A stretch of 64,000 bases of DNA, from positions 381,501-445,500 of the forward strand of contig NZ_JACDXV010000002.1 in assembly GCF_015158295.1 (NCBI RefSeq), in the 5' to 3' direction. Below the pieces are notes generated by a model. It ran no database searches. It saw nothing but the letters and a program-made list of their open reading frames with translations, and had not been told where the DNA came from. The position numbers and the translations under genes were made by a program. Shown piece by piece: positions 8,467 to 15,214 of this stretch. Numbering within the stretch: position 1 is the first letter of the stretch; each line of letters opens with the position of its first letter. Origin of the DNA: Devosia faecipullorum (GTDB lineage: Bacteria > Pseudomonadota > Alphaproteobacteria > Rhizobiales > Devosiaceae).

Positions 8467-9549
8467 TTACTGGCCCGTTTTGATGCGGGTCCAGGTGCGG
8501 GTCAAGGTCTCTTCGTAATCGGGCGAATGCGCCTGCATCACGAAAGCCTTTTCGATGGTCTCGGCGGGCGGGTAGATGCCCGGATTGGACTTGACGTCCT
8601 CATCCACGAATTCGAGCGCCGGCAGGTTCGGGTTGGCGTAGTAGACGTAATTGGAGATCGCCGCCACGACTTCGGGCTCGAGGATGTAATTGATGAAGGC
8701 ATGGGCGTTCTGCGGATGCGGCGCATCGGCGGGAATGGCGAGGAAATCGAACAGGGTCGCCGCGCCTTCCTTGGGGATCAGATATTGGATGTCGACGCCC
8801 GCCCCGGCATTGTCGGAGGCGATGAAGACGTCGCCCGAATAGCCGAGCGCCAGGCAAATCTCGCCATTGCCCAGATCGTCGATATATTGGGAAGAATGGA
8901 AATAGCGCACGAAGGGCTTGATGGAATTGAGCAATTCCTCGGCCTTGGCCAGATCTTCGGCGCTTTCCGAATTGGCGTCGAGGCCCAGATAATGCAGCGC
9001 AATGCCCATGACCTCGGAAGAGGAATCGAGGACGGTGACGCCGCAGGAGGCGAGCTTTTCGACGATTTCGGGCTTGAACAGCAGATCCCAACTGTCGATG
9101 GGGGCGTCGGCGCCCAGCGCCGCCTCGACCTTGTCCACATTATAGCCCAGCCCGATCGTATTGATCATATAGGGCACGGCATGGGCATTGTCGGGATCCT
9201 GCGCGGTGGCGGTGGCCATGACGGCGGGATCGAGATTGCCCAGATTGGTGAGCAGGGACTTGTCGTGCGGCAGGATCAGGCCGGCCTTGATCTGGCGTTC
9301 GAGGAAATTGCCCGAAGGCACGACGATGTCATAGCCGGAATTGCCGGCCAGAAGCTTGGCGTCGACGATCTCGTTATTGTCATAGACGTCGTAATTGACC
9401 TTGATGCCGGTCCGGGCCTCGAAATTGGCGATCGTGTCCTCGGCGATATAATCGGACCAATTATAGACGTTGAGCACCTTTTCTTCCTGGGCGAAGGCGG
9501 GGCTGGCGGCCAGCAAGGCGCCGAGGGCGATGGCGAGCGACTTGTTCAT
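8467..9549 (-). CDS. potF: Periplasmic polyamine-binding protein (PotF/PotD-like)
   Basis: About 360 residues. A signal peptide (MNKSLAIALGALLAASPAFA) is followed by KVLNVYNWSDYI, the hallmark start of PotD/PotF proteins, and the fold of family 1 solute-binding proteins. It captures putrescine or spermidine in the periplasm for PotGHI. Start at 9549 or at an ATG 6 bp upstream (9555); GGGAG lies 4 bases before 9555 and 10 before 9549, so 9555 is about as likely. Confidence 0.92.
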   Translation of the reverse strand: MNKSLAIALGALLAASPAFAQEEKVLNVYNWSDYIAEDTIANFEARTGIKVNYDVYDNNEIVDAKLLAGNSGYDIVVPSGNFLERQIKAGLILPHDKSLLTNLGNLDPAVMATATAQDPDNAHAVPYMINTIGLGYNVDKVEAALGADAPIDSWDLLFKPEIVEKLASCGVTVLDSSSEVMGIALHYLGLDANSESAEDLAKAEELLNSIKPFVRYFHSSQYIDDLGNGEICLALGYSGDVFIASDNAGAGVDIQYLIPKEGAATLFDFLAIPADAPHPQNAHAFINYILEPEVVAAISNYVYYANPNLPALEFVDEDVKSNPGIYPPAETIEKAFVMQAHSPDYEETLTRTWTRIKTGQ

Positions 9550-9555
9550 TTGCAT

Positions 9556-9986
9556 ATGTCTCCCGGACAATGGTTGGAGGCGGGGTGGCGTCTCGGCGAC
9601 GGCCGTGCGACGCGATTGCGTCTTTCGCGGAAAGAGCCGCGGCTCAGCCCCGGGGCCTCATCTTTGAGAACCCGGAATGACGGAATGAGGAATCTGGAAG
9701 AGGGCTACGGATGCGCGCCCGGAGGCGGCCGGCATAGTCGCTGCAATTTGCCGAAGGCAGGGCTCACATCGAGGCGCACATAGCGCGCCATCAACAATGG
9801 TCTTGTTCAGCGAAGTGCCCTTTCCCGCATCGATAAGGGGGCAAATTATCGCCAAATCCCTAGACCGACAAGGGATTGTTGCGCAATCCCCCGCTCCTCT
9901 TGACCCATCTGTTGCAGGGGCGCACAAGCAAGGCAAATTGCCGGCCGAACTGCCCCGGCCGGGTCTGGAATTGTGGAGTATTCCCC
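9556..9986. other. Divergent intergenic region potF / psuG
   Basis: Roughly 430 bp holding the promoters of the leftward pot operon and the rightward psuGK operon. The clear element is an inverted repeat at 9872-9890 (see separate entry). A GGAATGACGGAATGAG stretch at 9669-9684 resembles fragments of scattered repeats. No credible gene was seen. Confidence 0.5.
9872..9890. promoter_or_regulatory. Inverted repeat upstream of psuG, candidate operator
   Basis: GGGATTG (9872-9878) and CAATCCC (9884-9890) flank TTGCG, and TTGCGCAA inside is itself palindromic with a central CG. The shape suits a LacI- or GntR-type repressor site. It lies about 100 bp before psuG. No repressor gene is adjacent, so the link is inference. 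Confidence 0.35.
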
Positions 9987-10910
9987 ATGAATATCGACCC
10001 CTATCTGTCCATTGCCCCCGAGGTTGCCGCGGCGCTTGCCGGGGGGCAGCCCATCGTGGCGCTGGAATCGACCATCATCACCCATGGCATGCCCTATCCA
10101 CAGAACCTGAGCATGGCGCGGGAAGTGGAAGCGGTGGTGCGCGCCCATGGCGCGGTGCCCGCCACCATCGCCATCATGGATGGCACGCTCAAGGTGGGGG
10201 TCTCGGACGGCGATCTCGAAGTCCTCGCCCGGGACGGCCACAAGGCGGCCAAGGCCAGCCGGCGCGACATGGCGGCGCTGTTGGCAAGGGGCGCGATGGC
10301 CGGCACCACGGTGGCCACGACCATGCAGATCGCGGCGCTGGCAGGCATTCGCATCTTTGCCACCGGCGGCATTGGCGGGGTGCATCGCGGCGCCGAGGAG
10401 AGTTTCGACATTTCCGCCGATCTCGAGGAATTGGGACGCACGCCGGTGACGGTGATCTGCGCCGGCGCCAAGTCGATCCTCGACATCGCCAAGACGCTGG
10501 AAGTGCTGGAAACCAATGGCGTGCCGGTGCTCGGCTTCGGCACCGACGATTTTCCCGCTTTCTGGGCCCGGACCAGCGGGCACAAGGTCGATCAGCGCTT
10601 CGATGATGCGGCCTCTGTCGCCAGAATGCTGAAAATTCAGGCCGATCTGGGCATGGGCGGCGTGTTGATCGCCAATCCCATTCCCGAGGCGGATGCGTGG
10701 GAAGCCTCGGCCATTGAAGGCTTTATCCAACAGGCGCTGGCCGATGCCGAGGCGCAGGGCATAAAGGGCAAGGCGGCGACGCCCTTCCTGCTGCAGCGCA
10801 TGTTCGAGCTGACCGGCGGCAAGTCGCTCGCCTCCAATATCGCGCTGGTGATGAACAATGCGAAGGTCGCGGCCCAGATCGCCGTGGCGCTGGCCGACAA
10901 TCGCAAATGA
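9987..10910 (+). CDS. psuG: Pseudouridine-5'-phosphate glycosidase
   Basis: 307 residues. Cleaves pseudouridine 5'-phosphate to uracil and ribose 5-phosphate. Family signatures include VALESTIITHGMPYP, GTTVATTMQIAALAGI, FATGGIGGVHRGAE and GFGTDDFPAFW, covering the catalytic Glu and Lys and the Mn site region. ATG at 9987 has TGGAG nine bases upstream and gives normal length. It overlaps the following kinase by 4 bp, forming the two-step salvage pair. Confidence 0.94.
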   Translation: MNIDPYLSIAPEVAAALAGGQPIVALESTIITHGMPYPQNLSMAREVEAVVRAHGAVPATIAIMDGTLKVGVSDGDLEVLARDGHKAAKASRRDMAALLARGAMAGTTVATTMQIAALAGIRIFATGGIGGVHRGAEESFDISADLEELGRTPVTVICAGAKSILDIAKTLEVLETNGVPVLGFGTDDFPAFWARTSGHKVDQRFDDAASVARMLKIQADLGMGGVLIANPIPEADAWEASAIEGFIQQALADAEAQGIKGKAATPFLLQRMFELTGGKSLASNIALVMNNAKVAAQIAVALADNRK

Positions 10911-11797
10911 CGGCGCGAGTTCTGGTCATCGGCGATGTGATGACCGATGTGATCGTGCGGCCCGAGGGCCCTATCGTCATTGGCTCGGACCGGAGGGCGG
11001 AAATCCGCAACCGGCCCGGCGGATCAGGGGCCAATCAGGCGGTGTGGCTGGCCGCCGCCGGGGTGGAGGTGGTGTTCGCAGCGCGGGTCGGCGCCACGGA
11101 CAAGCCGACATATGAGAATTATTTCCGCGGGCGCGGCGTGACGCCGGTGCTGACCGGGGATGCGGACCTGCCCTCGGGCGTGCTGGTGACGCTGCTTGAC
11201 CCCAGCGGCGAGCGCAGTTTTCTCACCGACCGGGGCGCCAATCTCAATCTGGGTGCAGAAGGCTTTCCCGAAGATCTGTTCGAGGGCGTCGGGATGGTGG
11301 TCGTCTCCGGCTACAGCTTTTTCGCCGATGGGCCGCGCGCGGCGGTGCAGACGGTGTTGAAGGCGGCGCGGGACAAGTCCATCGCCATCGGCATCGATCC
11401 GGCCTCGACCGGCTTTCTCGACGAGGTGGGGCCGCAAAGGTTCCGCGACTGGGTGGGCGCGGCCGATTGGCTATTTGCCAATGAGAGCGAAGCAGAATTG
11501 CTGACCGGCAAGGCCGGGATCGAGGAGCAGGTGCGCGAACTGGGCCACCAGTTCACCCAGGTGGTGATCAAGCGCGGTCCTTTGGGCGCGGTGATCGGCG
11601 GGGAGGGCGGCATTGCCCATAGCCTGCCGGCGCCCCCGGTCAAGGTGCTGGATACGACGGGGGCGGGGGACGCCTTTGCCGGCGGCTTCATCGCGGCGCT
11701 GATGGGCGGGGCAGGGCTGGACACCTGCCTGGCGCGCGGCATCGAGGCGGGCGGCAGGGCAGTGCAATTCGTGGGCGGCCAGCCGCAGGTCGGATGA
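10907..11797 (+). CDS. psuK: PfkB-family kinase, probable pseudouridine kinase
   Basis: 296 residues of ribokinase fold: RPGGSGANQAVWLAAAG near the N-terminus and the anion-hole/catalytic motif DTTGAGDAFAGGF near residues 248-260. Direct coupling to psuG (ATGA overlap) points to phosphorylation of pseudouridine, feeding PsuG. By sequence alone another sugar or nucleoside kinase role is possible. Together the pair recycles pseudouridine from RNA turnover. Confidence 0.85.
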   Translation: MTARVLVIGDVMTDVIVRPEGPIVIGSDRRAEIRNRPGGSGANQAVWLAAAGVEVVFAARVGATDKPTYENYFRGRGVTPVLTGDADLPSGVLVTLLDPSGERSFLTDRGANLNLGAEGFPEDLFEGVGMVVVSGYSFFADGPRAAVQTVLKAARDKSIAIGIDPASTGFLDEVGPQRFRDWVGAADWLFANESEAELLTGKAGIEEQVRELGHQFTQVVIKRGPLGAVIGGEGGIAHSLPAPPVKVLDTTGAGDAFAGGFIAALMGGAGLDTCLARGIEAGGRAVQFVGGQPQVG

Positions 11798-11825
11798 CCC
11801 AAGAGTTTGTCTTGTTGTGTTTCCG

Positions 11826-11841
11826 CACCGGAAAACCGGTG
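11826..11841. repeat. Short palindrome in psuK 3' region
   Basis: CACCGG (11826-11831) and CCGGTG (11836-11841) around AAAA, within a stretch (GGAAAACCGGTGTCCACTTTCC) that resembles a degenerate copy of the palindromic element at 5182-5222. It may act as a 3' hairpin for psuK. Confidence 0.4.
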
Positions 11842-11878
11842 TCCACTTTCCTGAAACGCTACAGGTCTTGAGGTCAAC

Positions 11879-11910
11879 TGGATTGCCCGGACAAGCCGGG
11901 CAATGACGAT
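11879..11910. repeat. 32-bp hairpin repeat, copy 1
   Basis: A 9-bp perfect stem ATTGCCCGG / CCGGGCAAT with loop ACAAG, followed by GACGAT. The same 32 bases occur again at 41251-41282. It lies between the convergent ends of psuK and the flavin reductase gene. Confidence 0.7.
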
Positions 11911-11967
11911 CGGGTGGAGAGTCGCGTTGCAGGAGGCTTCCGGGCCAAGCTGAAACGCCGCCTCGGC

Positions 11968-12786
11968 TCAGTGGTCTTCCTGCGCGTCGGCGACGCCGAG
12001 GCGCCAATAGCCGGCGGCCTTGACATATTCGCTGGCAAAGCCGCGCGCTTCGGTGAGATGGGCGCGCACCGCCTTGGCCATGTTCACTTCGCCGGCAATG
12101 TAGCCATAGGCCACGCCGTCGGGAAAGGCGGTTGCCGCGATGGCTTCGAGCACGAGGCCGGTGGTGCCGACGGGCGCGCCATTGCGGTGCACATAAGTCA
12201 GAGTGAGGTCGGCAGCGGTCTCGAAACGCTGCTCCTCGGCGGCATTGTCCACTTCGATGACGGCGATCACCTTGGCGCCGGCGGGCAATTCCTCGATGCG
12301 CCGGCCAATGGCGGGCAGGGCGGTTTCATCGCCGGCCAGCAGATACCAGTCAAAGGCCATGGGAATGACCAGCGAGCCGCGCGGGCCGCCAATGACCAGC
12401 GTGTCGCCCGGCTGCGCCCCGGCCGCCCAGCCCGAGGCAGGGCCATCGCCATGCAGCACGAAATCCAGCTCGATCCAGCCTTCCGCGACGTTCCAGTAGC
12501 GCGGCGTGTAGTCGCGCATCTGCGGACGGGTGCCGGGCGGGAACTCGGCGCCATTGGGGCCGATGGGTGGCAGGAGCGGCGCGACGCCCTCGGGAAAGAA
12601 AAACGCCTTGATATGATCGGCATGGGCCGGGGAGGCGAAACCGGCGAGATCGCCGCTGAGGCGGAAGCGGCGCATCAAGGGGGTGATGTCGGTGACGGTC
12701 TCGACCGTCAGCAGGCGCATGCGGGTCTGGTGACGGACCCGTTGCGGGGCGCGGGGGTCGAGGGGTTCGGCGGCGGCGTCGATCAT
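11968..12786 (-). CDS. Siderophore-interacting protein, NAD(P)H-dependent ferric-siderophore reductase (ViuB/YqjH-like)
   Basis: 272 residues of the FAD_binding_9/SIP type: an FAD barrel with RDYTPRYWN (flavin-binding RxYTxR pattern) and an NAD(P)-binding half including GPRGSLVIP and LAGDETALPAIGRR. It reduces Fe3+-siderophores in the cytoplasm to release iron. The C-terminal VKAAGYWRLG motif is typical. The start codon follows a 14-bp palindrome at 12789-12821 that also contains the AGGA ribosome site, implying tight control. In E. coli the relative yqjH is controlled by the PadR-type YqjI. Confidence 0.88.
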   Translation of the reverse strand: MIDAAAEPLDPRAPQRVRHQTRMRLLTVETVTDITPLMRRFRLSGDLAGFASPAHADHIKAFFFPEGVAPLLPPIGPNGAEFPPGTRPQMRDYTPRYWNVAEGWIELDFVLHGDGPASGWAAGAQPGDTLVIGGPRGSLVIPMAFDWYLLAGDETALPAIGRRIEELPAGAKVIAVIEVDNAAEEQRFETAADLTLTYVHRNGAPVGTTGLVLEAIAATAFPDGVAYGYIAGEVNMAKAVRAHLTEARGFASEYVKAAGYWRLGVADAQEDH

Positions 12787-12788
12787 GC

Positions 12789-12821
12789 AATAAATCCTGA
12801 ATTTGATATTCAGGATTTATT
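12789..12821 (-). promoter_or_regulatory. Perfect 14-bp inverted repeat overlapping the SIP ribosome-binding site
   Basis: AATAAATCCTGAAT (12789-12802) and ATTCAGGATTTATT (12808-12821) are exact reverse complements with a 5-bp spacer, ending two bases before the ATG. On the minus strand TTGCCA lies 17 bp upstream of TAAATC, so the repeat would overlap a candidate -10. It can be read as a repressor operator, or, if transcribed, as a stem hiding the AGGA Shine-Dalgarno. Confidence 0.7.
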
Positions 12822-12858
12822 GGCTGGTGCGGACATTGGCAAGTCCGGCTTGCATGGT

Positions 12859-14172
12859 TCAATAGCCGAGCATGCGGTCCTGGGCCTGGCGCAACGCGTA
12901 GAGGCGGGTGGAGGTGTCGGGCTGGCTATTGGCGGCGGTGAGCAGTTCGCCCTTTTTCACCGCGGCAGTGACCTTGCCGCCTTCGAGCAGGCCCACCGGC
13001 CACGCCCCCGCCGCGCGGGCGTCGATGACCGTCATGGCATAGGAGCGATAGCAGGTCTCGCCGATGGCATCGAGGCTGTCGCCGGGTTGCAGATCGCGCT
13101 TGGCGACGGCGCAGACTTCGGCCACCGGCCGAGGCAGCGGCACCATGTCGGGCCGCCCGGTCAGCATGATGCGGGCACAGGTCAGTGGCACTTCGAGGCT
13201 GGTCAGGTGATAGGGGCGGAAGAACGCGTAATAGGGACCATGGCCGATATGGAGGTCGTCCAGGCGCTCGATAATGCGGGGATGCTCGGCCTTGACGATG
13301 ACGAAGACGCCGGGGGCGACGCCCTTGCCGATGGTGAAATCCACCACGCCGGACGAATTGAAGATGCCGCCATCGGCCTTGGGGATCAGCACCTTGGCCA
13401 TGTCGTCGCGATTGGTGGCCGGGCCGTGCATGCCGGGAATGTCGGGCACGAGGCCGGTGGCATTGGCGATGGCAGTCATTTCGACGGCGGTTTTGCTGCC
13501 ATCGACAAATTCGACCAGCATGCGCGGATTCATGTTCCGGCGGTTGGCTTCCTCGCGGTAATCGTCGGGAACCGCGTCATGGTTCAAGGGATTGTTCTTG
13601 CCCTTGCCGGCGGCGACGATGTCGAGCCCGAGGGCGGAGGCGAATTCGATCAGCTCCATGCAGGAGCTGGGCTCGTCCCCGGCGCCGACCGAATAGACGA
13701 CGCCGAGCCGGTCGGCCTGGGCCTTCAAATAGGGGCCGATAGTGACGTCTGCCTCGACATTCATCATCACCAGATGCTTGCCATGCTCCATGGCCATGAG
13801 GTCATAATCGGCAGCGACGCCCGGCTTGCCGGTGGCGTCGATGACCACGTCGATATTGGGAATGGTGACCAGGGTTTCGGCCGAGGTGATGGCGATCTTG
13901 CCGGCCTCGATGGCGGCGAGCGCCTGGGCGGGACTGTCGGCCTCGCGGCCCATGGCGTCGTCGCCATAGGCGATCTTCATCGCATCGAGCGCGGTATGGG
14001 GGCGGCGCGTGGCGATGGCGGCCATCTCGATGCCGGTCATCAGGCTCATCTGGGTGACCAGATCGGTGCCCATCTCGCCAGAGCCGATGACGCCGACCCG
14101 GATTTTCTTGCCTTGTTCGGCACGGGCGGCGAGGTCGCGGGCAAGGCCGGTCAGGGCAATTCTGGGGGGCAT
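12859..14172 (-). CDS. NAD(P)-dependent oxidoreductase, homoserine-dehydrogenase-like with C-terminal SAF domain
   Basis: 437 residues. A Rossmann core begins at about residue 23 (KIRVGVIGSGEMGTDLVTQM), continues through VIDATGKPGVAA and VMMNVEADVTIG, and is followed by a SAF-like C-terminal domain (AVAKRDLQPGDSLDAIG, LLEGGKVTAAVKKGELLT). The family is widespread in Hyphomicrobiales carbohydrate-catabolism loci, but I cannot name its substrate. A 72-bp gap separates it from the downstream reductase, which has its own palindrome and so may be independently controlled. Confidence 0.8.
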   Translation of the reverse strand: MPPRIALTGLARDLAARAEQGKKIRVGVIGSGEMGTDLVTQMSLMTGIEMAAIATRRPHTALDAMKIAYGDDAMGREADSPAQALAAIEAGKIAITSAETLVTIPNIDVVIDATGKPGVAADYDLMAMEHGKHLVMMNVEADVTIGPYLKAQADRLGVVYSVGAGDEPSSCMELIEFASALGLDIVAAGKGKNNPLNHDAVPDDYREEANRRNMNPRMLVEFVDGSKTAVEMTAIANATGLVPDIPGMHGPATNRDDMAKVLIPKADGGIFNSSGVVDFTIGKGVAPGVFVIVKAEHPRIIERLDDLHIGHGPYYAFFRPYHLTSLEVPLTCARIMLTGRPDMVPLPRPVAEVCAVAKRDLQPGDSLDAIGETCYRSYAMTVIDARAAGAWPVGLLEGGKVTAAVKKGELLTAANSQPDTSTRLYALRQAQDRMLGY

Positions 14173-14524
14173 GAGCGTGTCCGTCCGGTCGAATGAGGTG
14201 AAGATGCGATAGCGCCGCGCGGCTTCGGGGGCAAGGGTTTCGCAATCGCTCCCATTGCCGGAATGCGGAGCGGCATTGTGGATGGCGGCGGTGGCGTGTC
14301 CTGCGAGCGTAGCTCTTCGGGCCTATTCGGCTCTGATCGCGCCACTGGCGCGCTCAGCCCCTTGTTTGCGGCACCGCCCTGCGAGCGTAGCTCTTCGGGC
14401 CTATGCCCTTCCAGTCGCGCCACTGGCGCGCCAGGCCGCTTTTGCGGACAGGGCATAGTTAGCACTTCTTAAACCGTTCCGGCTGAATATGCCTCCCGGA
14501 GAAGGCTCCGGGGACACGCCAGCC
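14173..14524. other. 352-bp divergent region before the che locus
   Basis: Contains the two 54-bp tandem repeats at 14300-14431 and, to their right, an AT-richer stretch (14456-14490) likely to hold the promoter of the STAS-cheY1-cheA-cheW block. No gene was seen. Confidence 0.5.
14300..14431. repeat. Two 54-bp direct repeats, 78-bp period
   Basis: Copies at about 14300-14353 and 14378-14431 both begin CCTGCGAGCGTAGCTCTTCG, run through GGCCTAT and end with CGCGCC-ACT-GGCGCG, a 6-bp hairpin. The middle ~15 bases differ between copies. The CCTGCGAGCG/AGCTC segment and the hairpin could both fold in RNA. Confidence 0.75.
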
Positions 14525-14812
14525 ATGGCCAAGCAGACCAGTACAGCAGTCGCGCTGCCAGCAATCATTGATCTCGATTCCATAGACGCCATTCGCGACC
14601 AGCTCGCCGATGCGCTGGAAGAAGGCCCGGTGGTGGTGGATGCAGCCGGCGTCGAGCGGGTTTCGACCAATGCCCTCTTGCTCCTGATCAGCGCCGCCGA
14701 GACGGCGCGTAGAAACCATTTCGATTTTGCTATTGCCACGCCGAGCGCCGCCATGACCGGTGCAGTCGAGCGGCTGGGACTGGGCGCCCAGTTTTCGGGG
14801 ATGATGAGATAA
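14525..14812 (+). CDS. STAS-domain protein of the che locus (CheS-like)
   Basis: 95 residues with an anti-sigma-antagonist-type STAS fold (VVVDAAGVERVSTNALLLLISAAETARR). It is the first gene before cheY1-cheA, where rhizobial che operons carry a ~97-residue protein; in Sinorhizobium meliloti that protein, CheS, binds CheA and speeds dephosphorylation of the sink regulator CheY1. Equivalence is inferred from position and size. ATG at 14525 is preferred; an in-frame ATG at 14489 would add 12 residues. Its stop overlaps the next start (TAATG). Confidence 0.7.
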   Translation: MAKQTSTAVALPAIIDLDSIDAIRDQLADALEEGPVVVDAAGVERVSTNALLLLISAAETARRNHFDFAIATPSAAMTGAVERLGLGAQFSGMMR

Positions 14813-15177
14813 TGACATTGCGCGTATTAACGGTGGACGATTCGCGGACCATCCTGGCCATGCTTCACCATACGCTGTCCAATGCAGGGTTCGAGGTATT
14901 GCAGGCCGAGGATGGCAAGCAGGGCCTGGACATGCTCAAGGCCGAGGCCGTGGATGTGGTGATCACCGACATTAACATGCCGGTGATGGACGGTATCGAA
15001 TTCATCAAGAATGTACGCGCCACCGGCCAGCACAATTCCCTGCCCATCCTGATCCTCACCACCGAAACCAGCCAGGACAAGCGCGACCAGGGCAAGGCCG
15101 CCGGCGGTACCGGCTGGATCGTCAAGCCTTTCGACCCGGAAAAGCTGATTTCGGTAATCCACCGCGTCGTGCATTGA
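14812..15177 (+). CDS. cheY1: Chemotaxis response regulator CheY1
   Basis: 121 residues, a single receiver domain with acidic pocket D9/D10, phosphoacceptor D53 (ITDINMPVMDG), conserved Thr83/84 and Lys105 (VKPFD). By position, coupled to the STAS gene and upstream of cheA, it corresponds to rhizobial CheY1, which acts as a phosphate sink draining phosphate from CheA and CheY2. The motor-binding role is more likely for the second CheY at 23718. Confidence 0.9.
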   Translation: MTLRVLTVDDSRTILAMLHHTLSNAGFEVLQAEDGKQGLDMLKAEAVDVVITDINMPVMDGIEFIKNVRATGQHNSLPILILTTETSQDKRDQGKAAGGTGWIVKPFDPEKLISVIHRVVH

Positions 15178-15214
15178 TCAAGAACCGAACCCAGAAGGGT
15201 TGGATGAGCCGTAG

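Noticed and set aside
11914-14196. A 760-codon plus-strand frame across the flavin reductase and SAF oxidoreductase genes
   Set aside because: Two recognisable minus-strand enzymes cover the same bases. The plus product is Gly/His-rich and matches nothing known to me.
14300-14431. A CRISPR array
   Set aside because: Only two 54-bp copies with a 24-bp gap, and no Cas genes nearby.
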